A program made the position numbers and the translations under genes. A DNA stretch of 64,000 nt from Microbacterium sp. W4I20 (GTDB lineage Bacteria > Actinomycetota > Actinomycetes > Actinomycetales > Microbacteriaceae), in contig NZ_JAUSYB010000001.1 of the NCBI RefSeq assembly GCF_030816505.1, forward strand, positions 2,108,001 to 2,172,000. The letters are read 5' to 3'. Numbering within the stretch: the stretch's first letter is position 1; every line of letters starts with the position of its first letter. Positions 63,682 through 64,000 of the stretch are shown piece by piece. The notes beneath the pieces were generated by a model. It did not search any database. It worked only from the letters and a program-made list of their open reading frames with translations, and had not been told where the DNA came from.

Positions 63682-64000
63682 TCAGCCGGCGACGAGAGCC
63701 AGCGACAGCGCGGCCACGGCCACCGTCGGCACGGCGACGGCGAGGCCCCAGAGCATGAAGCGCGGCCAGCTGATGGTGACCCCGAGCGCCACGATCCGGT
63801 GATGCCAGAGCAGCGTGGCGAGCGAGGCCCACGGGGTGACGAGCGGCCCCAGGTTCACGCCGATCAGGAGCGCCATCAGCGTCACAGGATCGCTCGCGGC
63901 CGGCTCCAGGATCAGGTAAGCGGGGAGGTTGTTCACGCCGTTGGCGGCGAGCGCCCCGATCCCTGCGAGCTGCAGCAGGGCCACCGGTCCGTGATCTCCC
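63682..64000 (-). CDS. ArsB/SLC13-type transporter, C-terminal part only
   Basis: About 106 C-terminal residues are visible; the start lies beyond base 64000. The segment AANGVNNLPAYLILEP and GVNLGPLVTPWASLATLLWH match the last helices of ArsB/NhaD/SLC13-like ion transporters, where the NN-P-A hairpin lines the ion site. The substrate (arsenite, dicarboxylate or sodium exchange) cannot be told from this fragment. Confidence 0.75.
   Translation of the reverse strand, partial: GDHGPVALLQLAGIGALAANGVNNLPAYLILEPAASDPVTLMALLIGVNLGPLVTPWASLATLLWHHRIVALGVTISWPRFMLWGLAVAVPTVAVAALSLALVAG

Overview
This is a high-GC actinobacterial chromosome segment, most likely from Microbacterium or a close relative in Microbacteriaceae. 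The evidence is the very high GC, the sugar-uptake and glycosidase operons organised as in soil actinobacteria, split PurS/PurQ, a 7Fe FdxA-type ferredoxin, and the strong over-use of the hexamer GGATGC/GCATCC. I see no rRNA, tRNA, CRISPR array or insertion sequence. Coding density is high and no gene-free stretch exceeds about 300 bases.

Layout. (1) 1-5994: a cellobiose/cello-oligosaccharide locus, cebE-cebF-cebG-bglC-cebR, read leftward from a promoter carrying two perfect CebR boxes. (2) 6.1-13.5 kb: apt, purS-purQ, a secreted predicted alpha/alpha-barrel protein, a stress-type SDR, a DUF1761 membrane protein, a GH13 alpha-glucosidase, and a flavin reductase with ferredoxin. (3) 13.6-22.1 kb: a GH3 beta-glucosidase translationally linked to a complete Opp/Dpp-type ABC importer, with a divergent TetR regulator and clear operators. 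(4) 22.1-24.1 kb: a lower-GC island holding a stand-alone reverse transcriptase with an excisionase-like HTH at its N-terminus. This is the best candidate for an undescribed (probably defence) system. (5) 24.2-41.3 kb: an M20 amidohydrolase, then a catabolic region. It has a sugar-acid dehydratase/GH4/FAH operon and an eight-gene ABC transporter/aldolase/DeoR/2-hydroxyacid dehydrogenase operon, with a divergent SIS-domain/tautomerase-like/PfkB operon. Both promoters share an operator-like motif. (6) 41.3-58 kb: a dispersed molybdenum cluster (moaA, modABC, a Mop-type HTH protein, moeB, moeA, moaC, moaD, moaE, mogA and a molybdopterin oxidoreductase). It is interrupted by a D-Ala-D-Ala carboxypeptidase, an MFS pump with a CGNR regulator, a HicAB-like toxin-antitoxin pair and a few metabolic genes. 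modB and the oxidoreductase each carry one homopolymer frameshift. (7) 57.8-64 kb: a truncated Fic gene, a small alarmone synthetase, a KimA-like potassium transporter, two GntR-type regulators and the C-terminus of an ArsB/SLC13-type transporter.

At least nine intergenic sites hold long, near-perfect inverted repeats (19-34 base arms). They lie at gene ends, inside transporter operons between the binding-protein gene and the next gene, and once between divergent genes. Two families occur as pairs flanking one or two genes. They look more like REP-type palindromic elements than simple terminators.
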